Below, in pieces: positions 41,341-52,080 of a stretch of DNA of 64,000 bases. The DNA comes from Phymatolithon calcareum (taxonomy: Eukaryota; Rhodophyta; Florideophyceae; Hapalidiales). Below the pieces are notes generated by a model. The model did not search any database. It was not told the origin of the DNA and was given only the letters and a program-made list of their open reading frames with translations. Each line of letters starts with the position of its first letter. Within the stretch, counting starts at the first letter, position 1. Both the position numbers and the translations under genes were made by a program. The stretch lies in NCBI GenBank assembly GCA_977006965.1, contig OZ345353.1, forward strand, positions 2,480,001 to 2,544,000, given 5' to 3'.

Positions 41341-42382
41341 CATGCTCCGTGTGATGCAGGAACTACGAGGTCATGCTTGCGGAACACTGTCATGCAATCA
41401 GGAAGGTTGCACTTTATTCGAAATTCGGTGTTCTGATACCTGGAGCTTCGAGCCACGTTTCAACCAGTTGAAAATCTCCATTGGGACTTGCTAAGCGGTA
41501 CTGTACCCCTGGGGCTTCGAGGAAGTCTTATGCCATCTCACTGGCAATCTGAAACTGCAGTGTATGTCTCTTGTTGTCGAACAAGACAGTGGCTTGCAAA
41601 TGCGAGCTCGGTCAATGGCGAAACAAGAAGGCTAAGAAAGACACTGGCAGCACACGACTTAGGGGAAATCCTTGAGAGCGACCACGTCTGGTGGCCACCC
41701 GCAAGTGTAAGCTCGTAATAACGGACAGATCCGACAGTCGAAAGAATCACAGGATGGGAGGCACCAAGATATCGCCAAGTTGGGTCACTGACTCGCACGT
41801 GCGTATCGCGGTAGCCGTTAGACCTGACAGTGACAGGATAGTGTCGGTATTCGTGGGGTTTGCTATGCAACCCCCAGCCAGTAGGTTGAGAATCCGATAG
41901 CTTAGAAGGCACCGCTCATCGTAGCGAGTAAAGGATCGCGTCTGAAGCAACCCACAATTGGCGAGAGTGAGTGCCGACTACTTTGCCGACCCTGAGAGTG
42001 CAACAGTCTTCAGCAAGTTGATAACCTGCAACGGTGTGTTCGATATACTTGCGCAGCCTTGTAAATTTAAGTTACAGAGAGACTGCATTCATCCTACTTA
42101 TCCATCCTGGTTCTATCACAGTTCTAAATAGACAGCAAGAGATTCAACTATACTCACATCCATCCACCCATCATATCACATTTCTTGACATGTCATTGAC
42201 TGGCATCATGTGCCGCTTTGGCGAGTGACCGCAGATATAGAATACTCTGCTGGGCCCGATGTGGGCACATTCGTTGGTCGCTGTCCTCGAACTATTTGCG
42301 GTAATTAACTGCGGAATTTAGAATTTGCGTTGTAAGCTTCTGTCATGTTTGACGAGAATCGAAAAACGGAAAGAACGTGGGG
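41341..42382. other. Unit-1-specific stretch and array entrance
   Basis: 41341 to about 42010 has no counterpart in unit 2 and no recognisable gene; a 124-codon antisense frame at 41538-41912 looks fortuitous. From about 42010 the sequence matches 54490 onward (array entrance, with GTGGGCACATTCGTTGGTCG at 42259-42278). Confidence 0.45.
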
Positions 42383-42522
42383 TTTCTTCTTTGTGGTAAC
42401 ACCGGGACTTGGCTGAATATTTGAGATATGTGACCGTTCAGCGATGCGACGCAGGAAGCCTGTCATCGAAGACTTCATGGCTTCTCGTGTCGATTTATTA
42501 AACGGACACATATATCGAATTT

Positions 42523-42595
42523 CTCCTTAATGACAACACTGGGACTAGGATGAGTATGATGCTCATCCTTGCCGCAGTGTTGTCATTAAAGAGAG
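42523..42595. repeat. Short hairpin unit A2
   Basis: CTCCTTAATGACAACACTG, then TAGGATGAG, pairs with CTCATCCT and CAGTGTTGTCATTAA across a 7-base loop. It is a shortened unit keeping only the outer TIR-like part. Its copy in array B is 55021-55091. Confidence 0.85.
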
Positions 42596-43680
42596 AATTC
42601 ACACTCGTTGCTCGTTATCCGAACAAACACCGTTGGACCTGGCGCGACTACAAACACTGTATGAAGCCACTATATAGTTTTTTTTGATAAGTTCACGAAT
42701 ACACTGGAAAGGCTTCCTCAGACGCTACCCCACATTAGGGAAGCCACTAATAAGGGTACTGGGCACTTTGTGCATACTAGAAACAGTGGCAAATTATATT
42801 GGTTACTCTGTTGTAACAACATACAACAGCAAGTTCGAAATCCCTGTACAATCTTTAGTCTTTTTTTGGAATTTATTGAACGCCCTCAGAACCACTCATG
42901 AGACAGCATGGGAGATGCGTTTCAGGAGCTACTCTCTTTTAGCTTCGATCTTCTACTCAAATTCGTGTAATCCGGGTTAACGTTGTAGCCCTAGCTGCAA
43001 AAATCCTCTCCAGGGGGCGGAGGGAAAAGCTTGGTGTCCACTGGTCAGATTTCCTATGGGGCTCAGGGTCGCAGCTCAATTGACGCCTTGTCTATTCCAT
43101 GTCGTCATAAAATATTATAGGGATGAAGAGTAGCTTGTCTAGAGGTTTTTCTGTGATATTAATATCCTCTTTGGTTAGCTGATATCTGCCGAGGTATTCC
43201 TCGAGGTAGCTCATAAAGGTTGGTACAGTATCATCGAACTTGTCTGCGAGAAGTGATGTGCTCAATGGGGGGAACGAACCGAATACCCATTTTACCGCTA
43301 ATTGGCAGTGCCGTGTTTTCGGGAGTGTGATGGGGTAGACCCCGCCAGGTCATACGGAATTTCTCTTTCTGTTGGACTCCAAGATGTCTTCTTCTCTTTG
43401 AAGAGCAAGTTCTTCAACGATTTTGCTGAAGCTCCCTGGAAATCTTTAGTCTGCGTTGTATAACGCATCGAACCTGGCGTTTCGTCTTTAATGAAAACAC
43501 CGCCGCTTGGGTGAGTATTCGCGACATGCGCCCGTTCATGAAATCGGCACAAGAAGCCACCCAAGGCTTCTTTTGTCGATTTCGTGAACGGGCGCGGGTG
43601 TTGAATGCTCAGCCAGGCCGCAGTGTTCTCCAGATAGCCGCAAAATCTTGAGTTGTTTAACGCAATAAGCGTGAGGTTTG

Positions 43681-43836
43681 TTCATTAAAGGCAACACTGG
43701 CGCTCTGGTGAATATTCGAGATCGGCGCCCGTTCACCAAGGCGACACACGAAGCCAGGCCAGGCTTCTTGTGTCGATTTGGTGAGCGGGCGCAGATGTTG
43801 AATATTCAGCCAGACTCCAGTGCTGTCGTTAAAGAA
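43681..43836. repeat. Long hairpin unit A4
   Basis: The arms 43681-43755 and 43762-43836 lie around the 6-base loop AGGCCA. The inner arm is GGCGCCCGTTCACCAAGG and its right-arm partner GATTTGGTGAGCGGGCGC. It is one of the best-kept units. Confidence 0.85.
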
Positions 43837-44894
43837 GAAAAATCAAATTCGTCCCTCTCGTCCGACTATCACTTTTTATGAAACTAACAACGTCTACTAG
43901 CGGTACGTTCGAGATACTTGCCCAATTTTGAGGAGGCAGCGAACTTGGGGCTTCTTCCTTATTGACAGCACTGGGCTTGGCTGAATACTCGAGATCGGCG
44001 CCCGTTCACGAAATCTTTATGGCTTCTTTTGTCGATTTGGTGAACGGGTGCACATCTCGAATATTTTGTCCAAACCCAGCGCTTCATTGAGAAAGATTTA
44101 AGTTCGCCGTTCGCTATCCACTCAGGCGCCGTGGGATATGGTCCGCCTACCAGGTATTTGCTATATTGACAACATACACTTCGAGATGCGTGCACAAGTT
44201 TTACGTTGCGCTATTCAACACAATGAACGTGGAGTTTCGTCTTTAATGACAAAACTGGCGCTTGGTTGAATATTCGAGATCGGTGCCTGTTCACCAAGGC
44301 GAAATAGGAAGCCAGCCGAGGCTTCTTGTGTCCATTTGGTATCGCTGAATATTCAGCCGGACCACAGTGTTGTCATTAAAGACGAATTCTCGCATTCTCT
44401 ACTTGCTCTTTTCCACTTAGACGTCGTACCACATGGTCCAACTAGCTTCTGGACCAGAAATGGAAGATTGTGCGGAGACCGAAAATGAGAAAGCAATGGA
44501 AACACGTTATCTAGATCGGTGGCCGAGCTAACGACGATAATGTCTAGGCAAAAGAAGACAAGAATGTGGACAAGCCGTAGTAGAGATTTTTTGAACCTTT
44601 ATTGAACACACCTCTAATATTGTAGGGGAGTCCGCTAACGCTCCAAGCGTATTGCTGGACTCAAATGGACATATTGCATGGTCATGTCAATTGATGGGGC
44701 CTGAGAAGCAAGAATCCTCGGTGTGCGCTCGGGCAAGTGCCCACTAGTCGCCAATGGCTTTAGGAAAACCAATCGACTCGTCAGGAAGCTAAACGAGCAT
44801 TATCCAACACCCTTGACAAAGCCCATGCAAAAGCAAACAGCAAATATCTATAACGTCATTATTAAGCGACTCAATCGTTCCAGGTTAGAACCTC

Positions 44895-45065
44895 ATCTAA
44901 TCTCCAATGCATCCAGTCCCCAGAAAATCGTTCGGTCATCAAAAGAACTGACGCTAGTTTCTTAGTCTCCGATATGTAGACCTCCGCCTTCGTCAATGTG
45001 CTCTACTTTCCCAGAAACTTTCATCATGATGACGGTTTAAAGAACACATTATCGCCAACGCTAAA
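44895..45065 (-). pseudogene. 3'-end fragment of the duplicated gene family
   Basis: Collinear with 57444-57625, the last 60 or so codons of the intact gene, but with substitutions that create stops, and ending abruptly at a T/A run (about 45068-45090). Beyond it lies LINE-derived sequence, so the remainder of this copy was lost or displaced. Confidence 0.75.
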
Positions 45066-45089
45066 CACTTTTTTTATAATAAAAAAAAA

Positions 45090-46315
45090 GCCCCACAGAC
45101 TTCCGAAGATATGAGCAAGGCTGCTTCTGATGCACCTACCTTTGTGCAGCTCACGAAAGGCCCACCAGAATGGCGGACGAGAAAACTCGGGATTCAAGGT
45201 AATCCTATCTCAGTCCTCTACGGGGTTGTTGGTGCTTGGACTGGACCGCTTTTTGCCTTGCCTTCTGCGAATCAATACAGGCCTTCTTTGTTCTCCATTC
45301 GTTCTATGAGTGTCTTGCTAAATTAAGAGCTCATCTAGCCCCTTTTCTGCTTCCAGTCTTTTTTCTCCGTCGAGGTCGTACCCTGCTAGCGCGTGTTCAA
45401 GGGTCTCCATATGTTCTCTGGCTCTGGTGCCAAATTCTTCGGCCATGCTTGTTGTTGACACCTGTGGGAATCTGCCACAAGCATACTGCAGCGCGAGTTG
45501 CTTGTGCTTCACCTTGGGGAAGAAGAGGATTGCTGGCAATTCTCTTGTCTTGTCATATGAAATCTTCCTTTTCCGCTTCGATTCGCGGCGGTCTCCTTCC
45601 ATTGCCAGAAATTTAGATCGAAGTGTTTGCGAAGACTGGTTTGTTTGGATATGCTTTACAGCTTCACTAAACTGCTCTCTGGTCTCCATCGCGGCGATAT
45701 CTTTCTTCGTGTACTGCCATTCATGGTTGTTTCTGCTTCCAGGCGCTTCATTTGAATACATTCGTTCTTTCGCCTTGTTCCTTCTCAGTATTTTGAAGGC
45801 CAAGATTTCTCGCCGACGTGGGGCCGTCTGGATCCGGCACAGGAGATGGAGCCTGTCCGTCCTTCCTCGGGCCAGTGGCCCAAATACTTGGTTGAAGAAT
45901 GTTACTTCTACTGCTTGACGGCATTTTGTATGTCTTCTGTTCAGGGCGTTAAGTGCATTACGTCCTCCCAGCGTGGCTGTACAAGCGCCTTATACATCTG
46001 AACACACTTCTGTATACTTAGCCTTTTCTTGAACACTCCCAGTGTGCGAAACTCGTACACGGCCGTCCTTGCGTTCTTTAGTCGTTGCATCATTAGCGTA
46101 TCTGTGACTCCTCCGGGGTCTAGAGATAGTCCAAGGTACGTGACCTCCGGGACGTGTGCCAGAACCTTGTTCCCGAGCTTGAGTGTCTTGCCTAATGTTT
46201 CCTCTGATTCGAGGACTTCTCTTTTCCCTTCTTTTGTGTTCCACGTCATCTCTCGCTCTTGTACCGATTGGGTAGCTATATCCAATAGTCCTTGCAATGC
46301 AGCGGGGGAATTGCT
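45090..46315 (-). mobile_element. LINE fragment with reverse-transcriptase 3' part
   Basis: On the minus strand 46297-45941 reads the end of a non-LTR reverse transcriptase: EVTYLGLSLDPGGVTD, then MMQRLKNARTAVYEF and CVQMYKALVQPRWEDVMHL. This is the post-catalytic region of LINE RT (YLG...A...L...K...YKALV.P). A second frame, 45803-45318, carries a basic, helical tail (RRESKRKRKISYDKTREL, VKHKQLALQYACGRFPQVST). Frames are joined only through a frameshift near 45.9 kb; the catalytic RT half is missing. It separates units 1 and 2 of the duplication. Confidence 0.75.
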
Positions 46316-46799
46316 CTCTACCTGTTGCTTGTACTTACGAGATGCATTGGGAATGTGGTCACTTTTTCCAGAACCGGTGTCCTACATATTGCATATTCAA
46401 TCTCGCACCGCAGCGTCTACAAGTCCTAACGCCTTGAGGTATGTTGCCTCAAAATTTTTTCGCACGCCTTGATCAACGCCTTGTGCGGGGGCAGATGAAA
46501 GCTTCTCCAGGGAATGTCTCGCATCCCTCGTTTGTAAGTTCAGTTATTCCTGATTGTCGCATTGAAGTACTTTTATGTCATGATGGCCTATCCAGAGCGC
46601 TCACTTGTATTTTAGCTGTCGTCGGTCAAGATAATCAATACGCTGTCTTTGCTCTGATCTGCATATAACATCGCAGGGGTATTTTCAAATTTCATTCGAA
46701 AATCTGTCGTGATATATGTACTTCAGAGACGGTCCTTTCACACGTTTTTGTCCAAGCAGAAACAACTGCTCATTGTTTTCATAACCCCTCGGTTGCCAG

Positions 46800-48160
46800 G
46801 GGGAGGAATTGTAGGTTTTTATTTTAGAAGCCCACAACGCCGGCGCACGCCGATACCAGAGCAGCTTCGCATTGCGCTGTACCCCTTCCAGGGAAGACTA
46901 CAGCATATCGCCTCCACCATCACACCATCATCTCCTCTTGCATCTCGCTTTCTAGCATCATTAATTTTTCCATCCCTTGTTTCACTTCCTCTTCTGTTCT
47001 GTTATTCATCTGTGGTTGCGTTAGGTTGATTTGAAGGGTTTACAGCAGCATCGCTGCTAGTTCGTCGTAGTTGTCGATATATGCCGAGGGATTTCGCCGG
47101 GGGAAGTGGCCGAAAAATCATTTGACTGCCCAAAGTCTGTGTTTTCTCGACTTGATTTGGACTACGGGGTTTGGATTCTCGCTCATATACAAGGCGATTT
47201 TGCGTTTTTGGCCTTCTCCGTCTCGCTCCATTCCCAATAGATTCGCAGTTTCTCATCCTTGTTGATGACCTTTTCTTGCACGACCCTCTTCGCTGGGACG
47301 TTCAACAGTTCGTGCTCTTCGAGGTATCGAATATCCCTCTGTGCCTTTGCTAAGTCCTCATCCTTGCCCTTGTAGTTCTTGCTTCTCTCCAGGTTCCGTT
47401 TTGCATGCAGGAGTCGCAGCGCAAAGTGTTCTCCTAATATCTTGCGCCTCAGCTCTGGTGGTGTGATTCTGCATAGCGTTTCGCATTCGATCATTATTCC
47501 GCTTAGCAAAATGGCCAAATCTTAGGGAGTAGAACAGTCCTTCTACCTGATCCACATGCGCTTGAATGGACCTCGACCACGGCGTTAGGTGCAGTGCGTA
47601 TTCCCACCGACATTGGAGCAGGGCCTTATATATGTATATGCATTTTGTTGTCGTCAGTCCTTTAACTGTGACGCCAATATCCCGGAGGGCGAGGAGTATA
47701 CCTTTCGATTTGAAAAGGCGTTTCAGGGTAGCGTGGTCGGTTACGCCTGTATTGTCGATCGTTGTACCGAGGTATTCCAGTCCAAAGCATTGGAAAAAAT
47801 AATTGCTATTGTAATTATTTAAATTATTGTTCCAATAATTTATTCCTGAGTCTCGCATATTTATTGTATTTATTGAGATCGTCGTGGTTGCGACAATTAT
47901 TGTATCGGACTCCTCATTTTTTCGATCCGGTTATTCTATCGCGACAGAAAGTAGCAAGAAGGATCCAATAATTCGGGGAATAACCAGTTATTTATACCTC
48001 GCTGAACTTGAATACAATAATTTATTGCTTCTGCGTTCAACAATAAATTATTTATTCTCGACACTTTTCGAGAAAAGAATAAAAATAAATAAATAATTCC
48101 AATGCTTTGTTCCAGTCGGCGGCTTTCGTGGAGCTCGGACACCGCAAGTCTGAATTTTCT
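46800..48160 (-). mobile_element. LINE insertion, 1,361 bp, 12-bp target duplication
   Basis: Bounded by CTCGGTTGCCAG at 46788-46799 and 48161-48172; unit 1 has the uninterrupted site near 38610. On the minus strand 47858-47358 encodes LINE RT: CFGLEYLGTTIDNTGVTD, then ALRDIGVTVKGLTTTKC and IYKALLQCRWEYALHLTPW. The frame below it (47518-47183) continues ALRLLHAKRNLERSKNYKGK and a charged tail. The polymerase palm is absent, so it is dead. The 5'-proximal 300 bases are an AT-rich block with inverted ends. Confidence 0.8.
47783..48109. repeat. AT-rich block with inverted ends inside the LINE
   Basis: CAAAGCATTGGA at 47783-47794 is answered by TCCAATGCTTTG at 48098-48109. Within, AATAATTTATTG (48016-48027) and CAATAAATTATT (48041-48052) form another perfect stem. 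Base composition is far more AT-rich than the surroundings. It could be a nested fold-back element or a 5' inversion of the LINE. Confidence 0.65.
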
Positions 48161-48422
48161 CTCGGTTGCCAGAACAGCAATCTTCGTCGCAGCCTCATTG
48201 GCGGACAAAAGAAGCTCCACTTCCACTACCATTGTCACTGGCGACAGAAACAAAGAGTTCTACGCACAGGGGCATCTCAAGACACTTTCCATTGCATTTT
48301 ATAAAGGGCAGATATCGAAACCAATTCTCCTTGCTCTTTGAGACACTATATTCATGAAGAGTCAGAGAAGTCAGTCACAAGTCAGTCAGACGCATTTGCG
48401 GTCGCACTTACACTGAGCGGCC

Positions 48423-48868
48423 ATGGCTGACGACATAGAGGAGGCCGCGCTGCGAAGAGCCGCCCGCCGGTTTTTCAAGCTGTCCCCCGCGATTGTGATC
48501 CCCAATGATGGCCTTCTGATTGCCGTCCAGAGCGGGCTTTCGTTGAAAAGCGTCCCCCCAAAGATGTCCCCCCGAGCGAGCTTCCGTTGAAGAGCGCCCC
48601 CGAAGCTGCCCCCCCGAGTGAGCTCCCGATCAAGAGCCCCCCACGCAAAGTTGTCCTCCCGAGTGAGCTCCCGATCAAGAGCCCCCCACGCAAAGTTGTC
48701 CTCCCGAGTGGGCTTCCGTTTAAGAACCCCCTCCCCGATGTGTTGTTAACAGGGAATGAAGACGTCGCGCTTTCGAGGTTTTTGCCCTACTTTTGTAGTT
48801 TTTTACTACGGAGAAGAAGAACGCAGCAAGTGATGGATACTAGCGTTGGAGAAGATGGAGATGAGTGA
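48423..48868 (+). pseudogene. Pro/Ser/Lys-repeat protein, frameshifted
   Basis: ATG 48423 in a good context (GCGGCCATGG) opens MADDIEEAALRRAARRFFKL and runs 56 codons to a stop. After one base is lost in a C-run near 48555 the sense frame continues as PPSELPIKSPPRKVVLP repeated (an exact 45-bp tandem copy near 48616-48706, with a third degenerate copy), then a C-terminal part LPYFCSFLLRRRRTQQ ending GEDGDE at 48868. The start context and repeat phase suggest a real gene now broken, or an assembly indel in the homopolymer. It lies in a roughly 960-bp segment absent from unit 1. Function unknown. Confidence 0.5.
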
Positions 48869-49370
48869 AGCAGTTGTGAGTTGGGAACATAATTGTTAAA
48901 CAGAGAAGTTACTGAGAACCAAGTTGCTCTGTTGTCGGTAAATCTGGCGTTGATGGCTTGTAAAATAAAAACATAAAATTTCCCCCTGACGACATAGACA
49001 TGATACTGTGCCTAGAGAAGCGTTCTCACCGGGGACACCATGAGTCATTTAAGTGGCTGGTTCTTCTGACCGGAACGCTTGTCGCCTCATTTGGGTGATG
49101 CGATCTCCCCCTCATCAAACTGAAACTTTACAGCACATGCGACATTGGAATCCGTAAAATCTAAAATATAACTGACGATTGACTGGTTCTCGATTTCAGA
49201 TTCAGTCGGGCACAGCCACTGTTTTATCCAGGCCTACAATCACACACCTGATTTTACATATGGCATCTTCTACACTTTTCTCATCGTAAAGAATATTAAA
49301 TTATTGTCTTTAAAATCCATGTGCCTTGAGCAGGCGAATTTCAAAAAACAGACTCTCTCCTTCGCAACTG

Positions 49371-50676
49371 CAAAGTTCTTGCCTATGTGCAATCCACGTA
49401 AGTCCCACTACGATGTTCCGGAAGGCATGGAATGCAGACAGCAGATTTCTTCATTGCCGACACGCATTAAACCACCATTGTCGATGCGTCTCGCCTTCCG
49501 AGCAATTGTCATCTCCGATGACACCCTCAAGAAAACTGTTTTTCTTGCGCTAAACACTGTACCACCAACGACGTCGACAAACCGAGTCGGCATCGGATCG
49601 TCGAGACAAAGACCTTTTCCCACTTCTCTCGTTTTCGAAGATGGAAGGAATGCGTCCGCTTGGCTTTCAGCGTTCGCCGAAACAGTTCTAGTCAGGAGTG
49701 CGGATAAGAACCACCGCTGCAATTTGCGACTGTAGTGCATCTTGTACAGGACGAACTTCCAATACTTGGCCCCGTCAACCTTTTGGTACGTTCACCTTCT
49801 AGTCTTTTCTGAACAGCCAAGAATGCCTTCCTATAGATTCCCATTTCAACTCTCGCCTCGACAACTGCACCAGGCCGATCTTCGCGCAACCGTGACTTCC
49901 TTTGTACGGGATTATATGTTGATTTATTTTAAAAGCTCCCGAAACCTCAATTTGAAGAACCCGCCTTTTCCATTGGCCTCAAACGAGGTGTGGCAAAAGC
50001 AGTCCTATAGTCACTCCAAACGGCTCACACAGCCTATAGGATCTCGTGTGTCGTAAATCGCTCCATCTTCTTTGCTAGATCTCTATGAGATGCGACGCCA
50101 CCAGTGGTTCTATTCGTAGTCCCTTGCGGTACAGACCGTCTATTCCCCGAGCGGCCTTTGACTTTCTCTTGACACGGGAACGTACATTTGGGCAACATCC
50201 TTAGCTTCTTCGATAAGAAGTGCGTGTTCGTTGTCAAAGGGGGAGATTTGAGAGACGGGAACCACAGGAAAGGAGACCTCCAGATTAGTGATGCAGCTAG
50301 TTGAGCGCGCAACGAGACACAGACGCAGGTCCTGGCAGTCGATTTGGAGAATAGAAATTCTGTCTGTGCCGATACAATTCGATTTATGATTGCCACTAGC
50401 GGCGCCGAAGATGGCCCGCACACAGGCGTCTTTGTCGTTGTTATCAGGCAGCCTAGTGATCTCTGTTTCAGTGCCAACGACAGTGCAAAGCAGAGCTGCG
50501 TCCAATGGATGGTACGTGATTTTCATTTCAGGAACATGGGGACTCAGTTCTGCTATTTCGTCGGGGTCCATCTCGCCTTCGGCAAGCATAAGTTAGATTA
50601 GCTCCTTGGTGACGCATGGCAAAAACCATAAAGACGATGCGTAGTCCGGGCTTGAAGGGGGTTCTTTGTTACTCAT
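49371..50676 (-). pseudogene. Duplicated-family gene, copy 2 (dead)
   Basis: Collinear with copy 1 but broken. From ATG 50676 it reads MSNKEPPSSPDYASSL and meets TAA after 28 codons at ELI. Further frames at 50589-50140, 50477-50034, 49889-49692 and 49740-49408 together cover the family domain, so there are several frameshifts. It has a 14-base deletion near 50047 and a roughly 47-bp insertion at about 49908-49955 that resembles the LINE 3' end at 11.15 kb. The C-terminal block LDDPMPTRFVDVVGGTVFSA is still visible. Confidence 0.85.
49908..49955 (-). mobile_element. Micro-insertion of a LINE 3' end (about 47 bp)
   Basis: Copy 1 reads CTCTGTATGAAGAACCC without interruption; copy 2 has about 47 extra bases here. 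The extra piece shares GTTGATTTATTTTAAAAGCT and flanking bases with about 11154-11176, next to the LINE relic at 11.2 kb. No clear target duplication. Confidence 0.55.
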
Positions 50677-51150
50677 CCGAGGAGTGACCACTGTGTCGAG
50701 AGATGTAGTTGGGAAGAAGAATGCGTATGGGGATAGTTGGAAAAGAGACGTGCAGTAGAGGCATGAGAAAGAGAAATTTAGAGATAACCTGTGTTGGCTT
50801 CGTAAAATAAATCCATGTTCGAGCTGTTTCGGATTTCCTGAAGATTGGTAACAAACGGAGGAATCATCTCTTCCAAATATAGTCGGGACACTGGCTTGAT
50901 TGATTCGAAACACATAGAATCGATTTCTGTGGCCTGCACTGCAATTAGTTTTTTATTGTGCGGCCGACAATTATCTCCTCGGCAAAAGAGACAAAAACGA
51001 AATTTAAAAAAACGTGAGATAAGGACTCTCTTTCCTGTTCTATTCGACTATTCCATGGCCCTACCCCATCAAAAACGTTGACGAAATCGGTGTTGCCGAA
51101 GAGAATTCAAAATGAACAGAAAAGTACATGACGGCAATTGAAAGTAATTG
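50677..51150. other. Upstream region of copy 2
   Basis: Non-coding, collinear with 40130-40620 (same AGTCGGGACACTGGCTTGAT motif as near 40350). Confidence 0.6.
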
Positions 51151-51431
51151 CAAGAGAGAACAGAAGAAGATGAAAGAAAGCAACGAGATGACCAGCTGCC
51201 GTGAGCGTCCTAAATGGTTTCCAACCCGGGTCATCCCTTTGCAGGACTGCGGCTGACCATTGGCTGCGTAGAGATTTAGATTTTAAGCTCCCTGAATCTC
51301 TGCACTTTGTGCGGCTTTGAGCTGTTATGGCATCAAGTACCACTTGTATCTGTTATAGTCTATTGTAGCCGTAAGGATGTGGAATTGCTCTAGGGCAACT
51401 CCGAAACCTGCAATAAGAGAAAGAAAGAAAT
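51151..51431 (+). mobile_element. 5'-truncated LINE end, 281 bp, TAATTG duplication
   Basis: TAATTG at 51145-51150 and 51432-51437 flanks a segment absent from unit 1. One frame gives ADHWLRRDLDFKLPES, then LHFVRL and a stop, followed by a short 3' UTR ending ATAAGAGAAAGAAAGAAA. The same tail occurs inverted at 61.28-61.72 kb. Confidence 0.75.
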
Positions 51432-52080
51432 TAATTGCTTATTTGGGTTCTACGAAAGACAATACTCATTTGAGTGAACAAACTCATACACTCTCCTGTT
51501 TCTACTGCTTCCCATCTCCGAAATAACCGAAGCCAATTAACCAATTGGTAGACAACTGCCTTCGCCAACGAGTTCGGTTTTCTTCGCTAGTTGCCGACGA
51601 ATTTATGAACTGTTCGAATAAACTCGCGAACGTAGTCGATTTTTCGCGGGACATCGCATCATATTCATATGCACGTTTATTAGTATCTACTCAGTCACGA
51701 CGACAAGGGGGTTGCTCAAACACTGGCATTCGAAAGGTTCTTCAAGAGCACTGACTCCCAACGTATGATGTAATCCTTAGAGGCCAATGTCGTGCTTGAA
51801 AACCCCTGATGCTTTCTTTGGATCCCTATTGATTGTGTTCTTGTCTCGCTAGCCACCGACAGCCAGGGCTGCGAACAATTCAATTGCAAGAGATTGCTGC
51901 TTGAGTTGCAATGCGCAATACGAATTTCTCGGGCTGAATCTTGCAATGTCTATTGCAATCCAGCAAGGCGGGTAATCAAGGGTAGTCTACTTTACCTCAG
52001 GAAGGAACATTTCGATCAAACATTAAACTACCTCGCGTTCAGCATGGACATTACATGCAGCTGCCTTCTATGAGCTCTTC

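Larger units (their letters stand above)
42383..44386. repeat. Fold-back hairpin array A
   Basis: Six long inverted-repeat units: about 42383-42530, 42523-42595, 43481-43631, 43681-43836, 43951-44095 and 44235-44386. Most have arms of about 70-79 bases around a loop of about 6; the inner arm always carries a CCGTTCAC...AAGAAGCC-type sequence answered by GGCTTCTTGTGTCGATTTGG. Outer ends are TTTCGTCTTTAATGACA and its complement in the best units. Spacers of about 100-140 bases are themselves related (GTTCGAGATACTT, GTTCGTTATCCACTCAGACG). No transposase or open frame is attached. The same order recurs as array B at 54.6-56.3 kb. Confidence 0.88.
38148..45065. repeat. Segmental duplication unit 1
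   Basis: Collinear with 46316-57625. Matching blocks: 38148-38735 with 46316-46799 plus 48161-48290; 38735-40620 with 49256-51150; 40620-41111 with 51432-51841; 41111-41330 with 53905-54010; 42010-42600 with 54490-55100; 43560-44390 with 55490-56350; 44425-45065 with 56975-57625. All direct. Unit 1 lacks most of the insertions present in unit 2 and so serves as the pre-insertion reference. Confidence 0.85.

Noticed and set aside
41538-41912. 124-codon minus-strand gene
   Set aside because: No domain, no paralogue in unit 2, and equally long frames on the other strand.
44560-45065. A functional gene on the plus strand (44723-44965)
   Set aside because: The stretch is collinear with the 3' UTR and C-terminal end of the minus-strand family gene at 57.1-57.6 kb.
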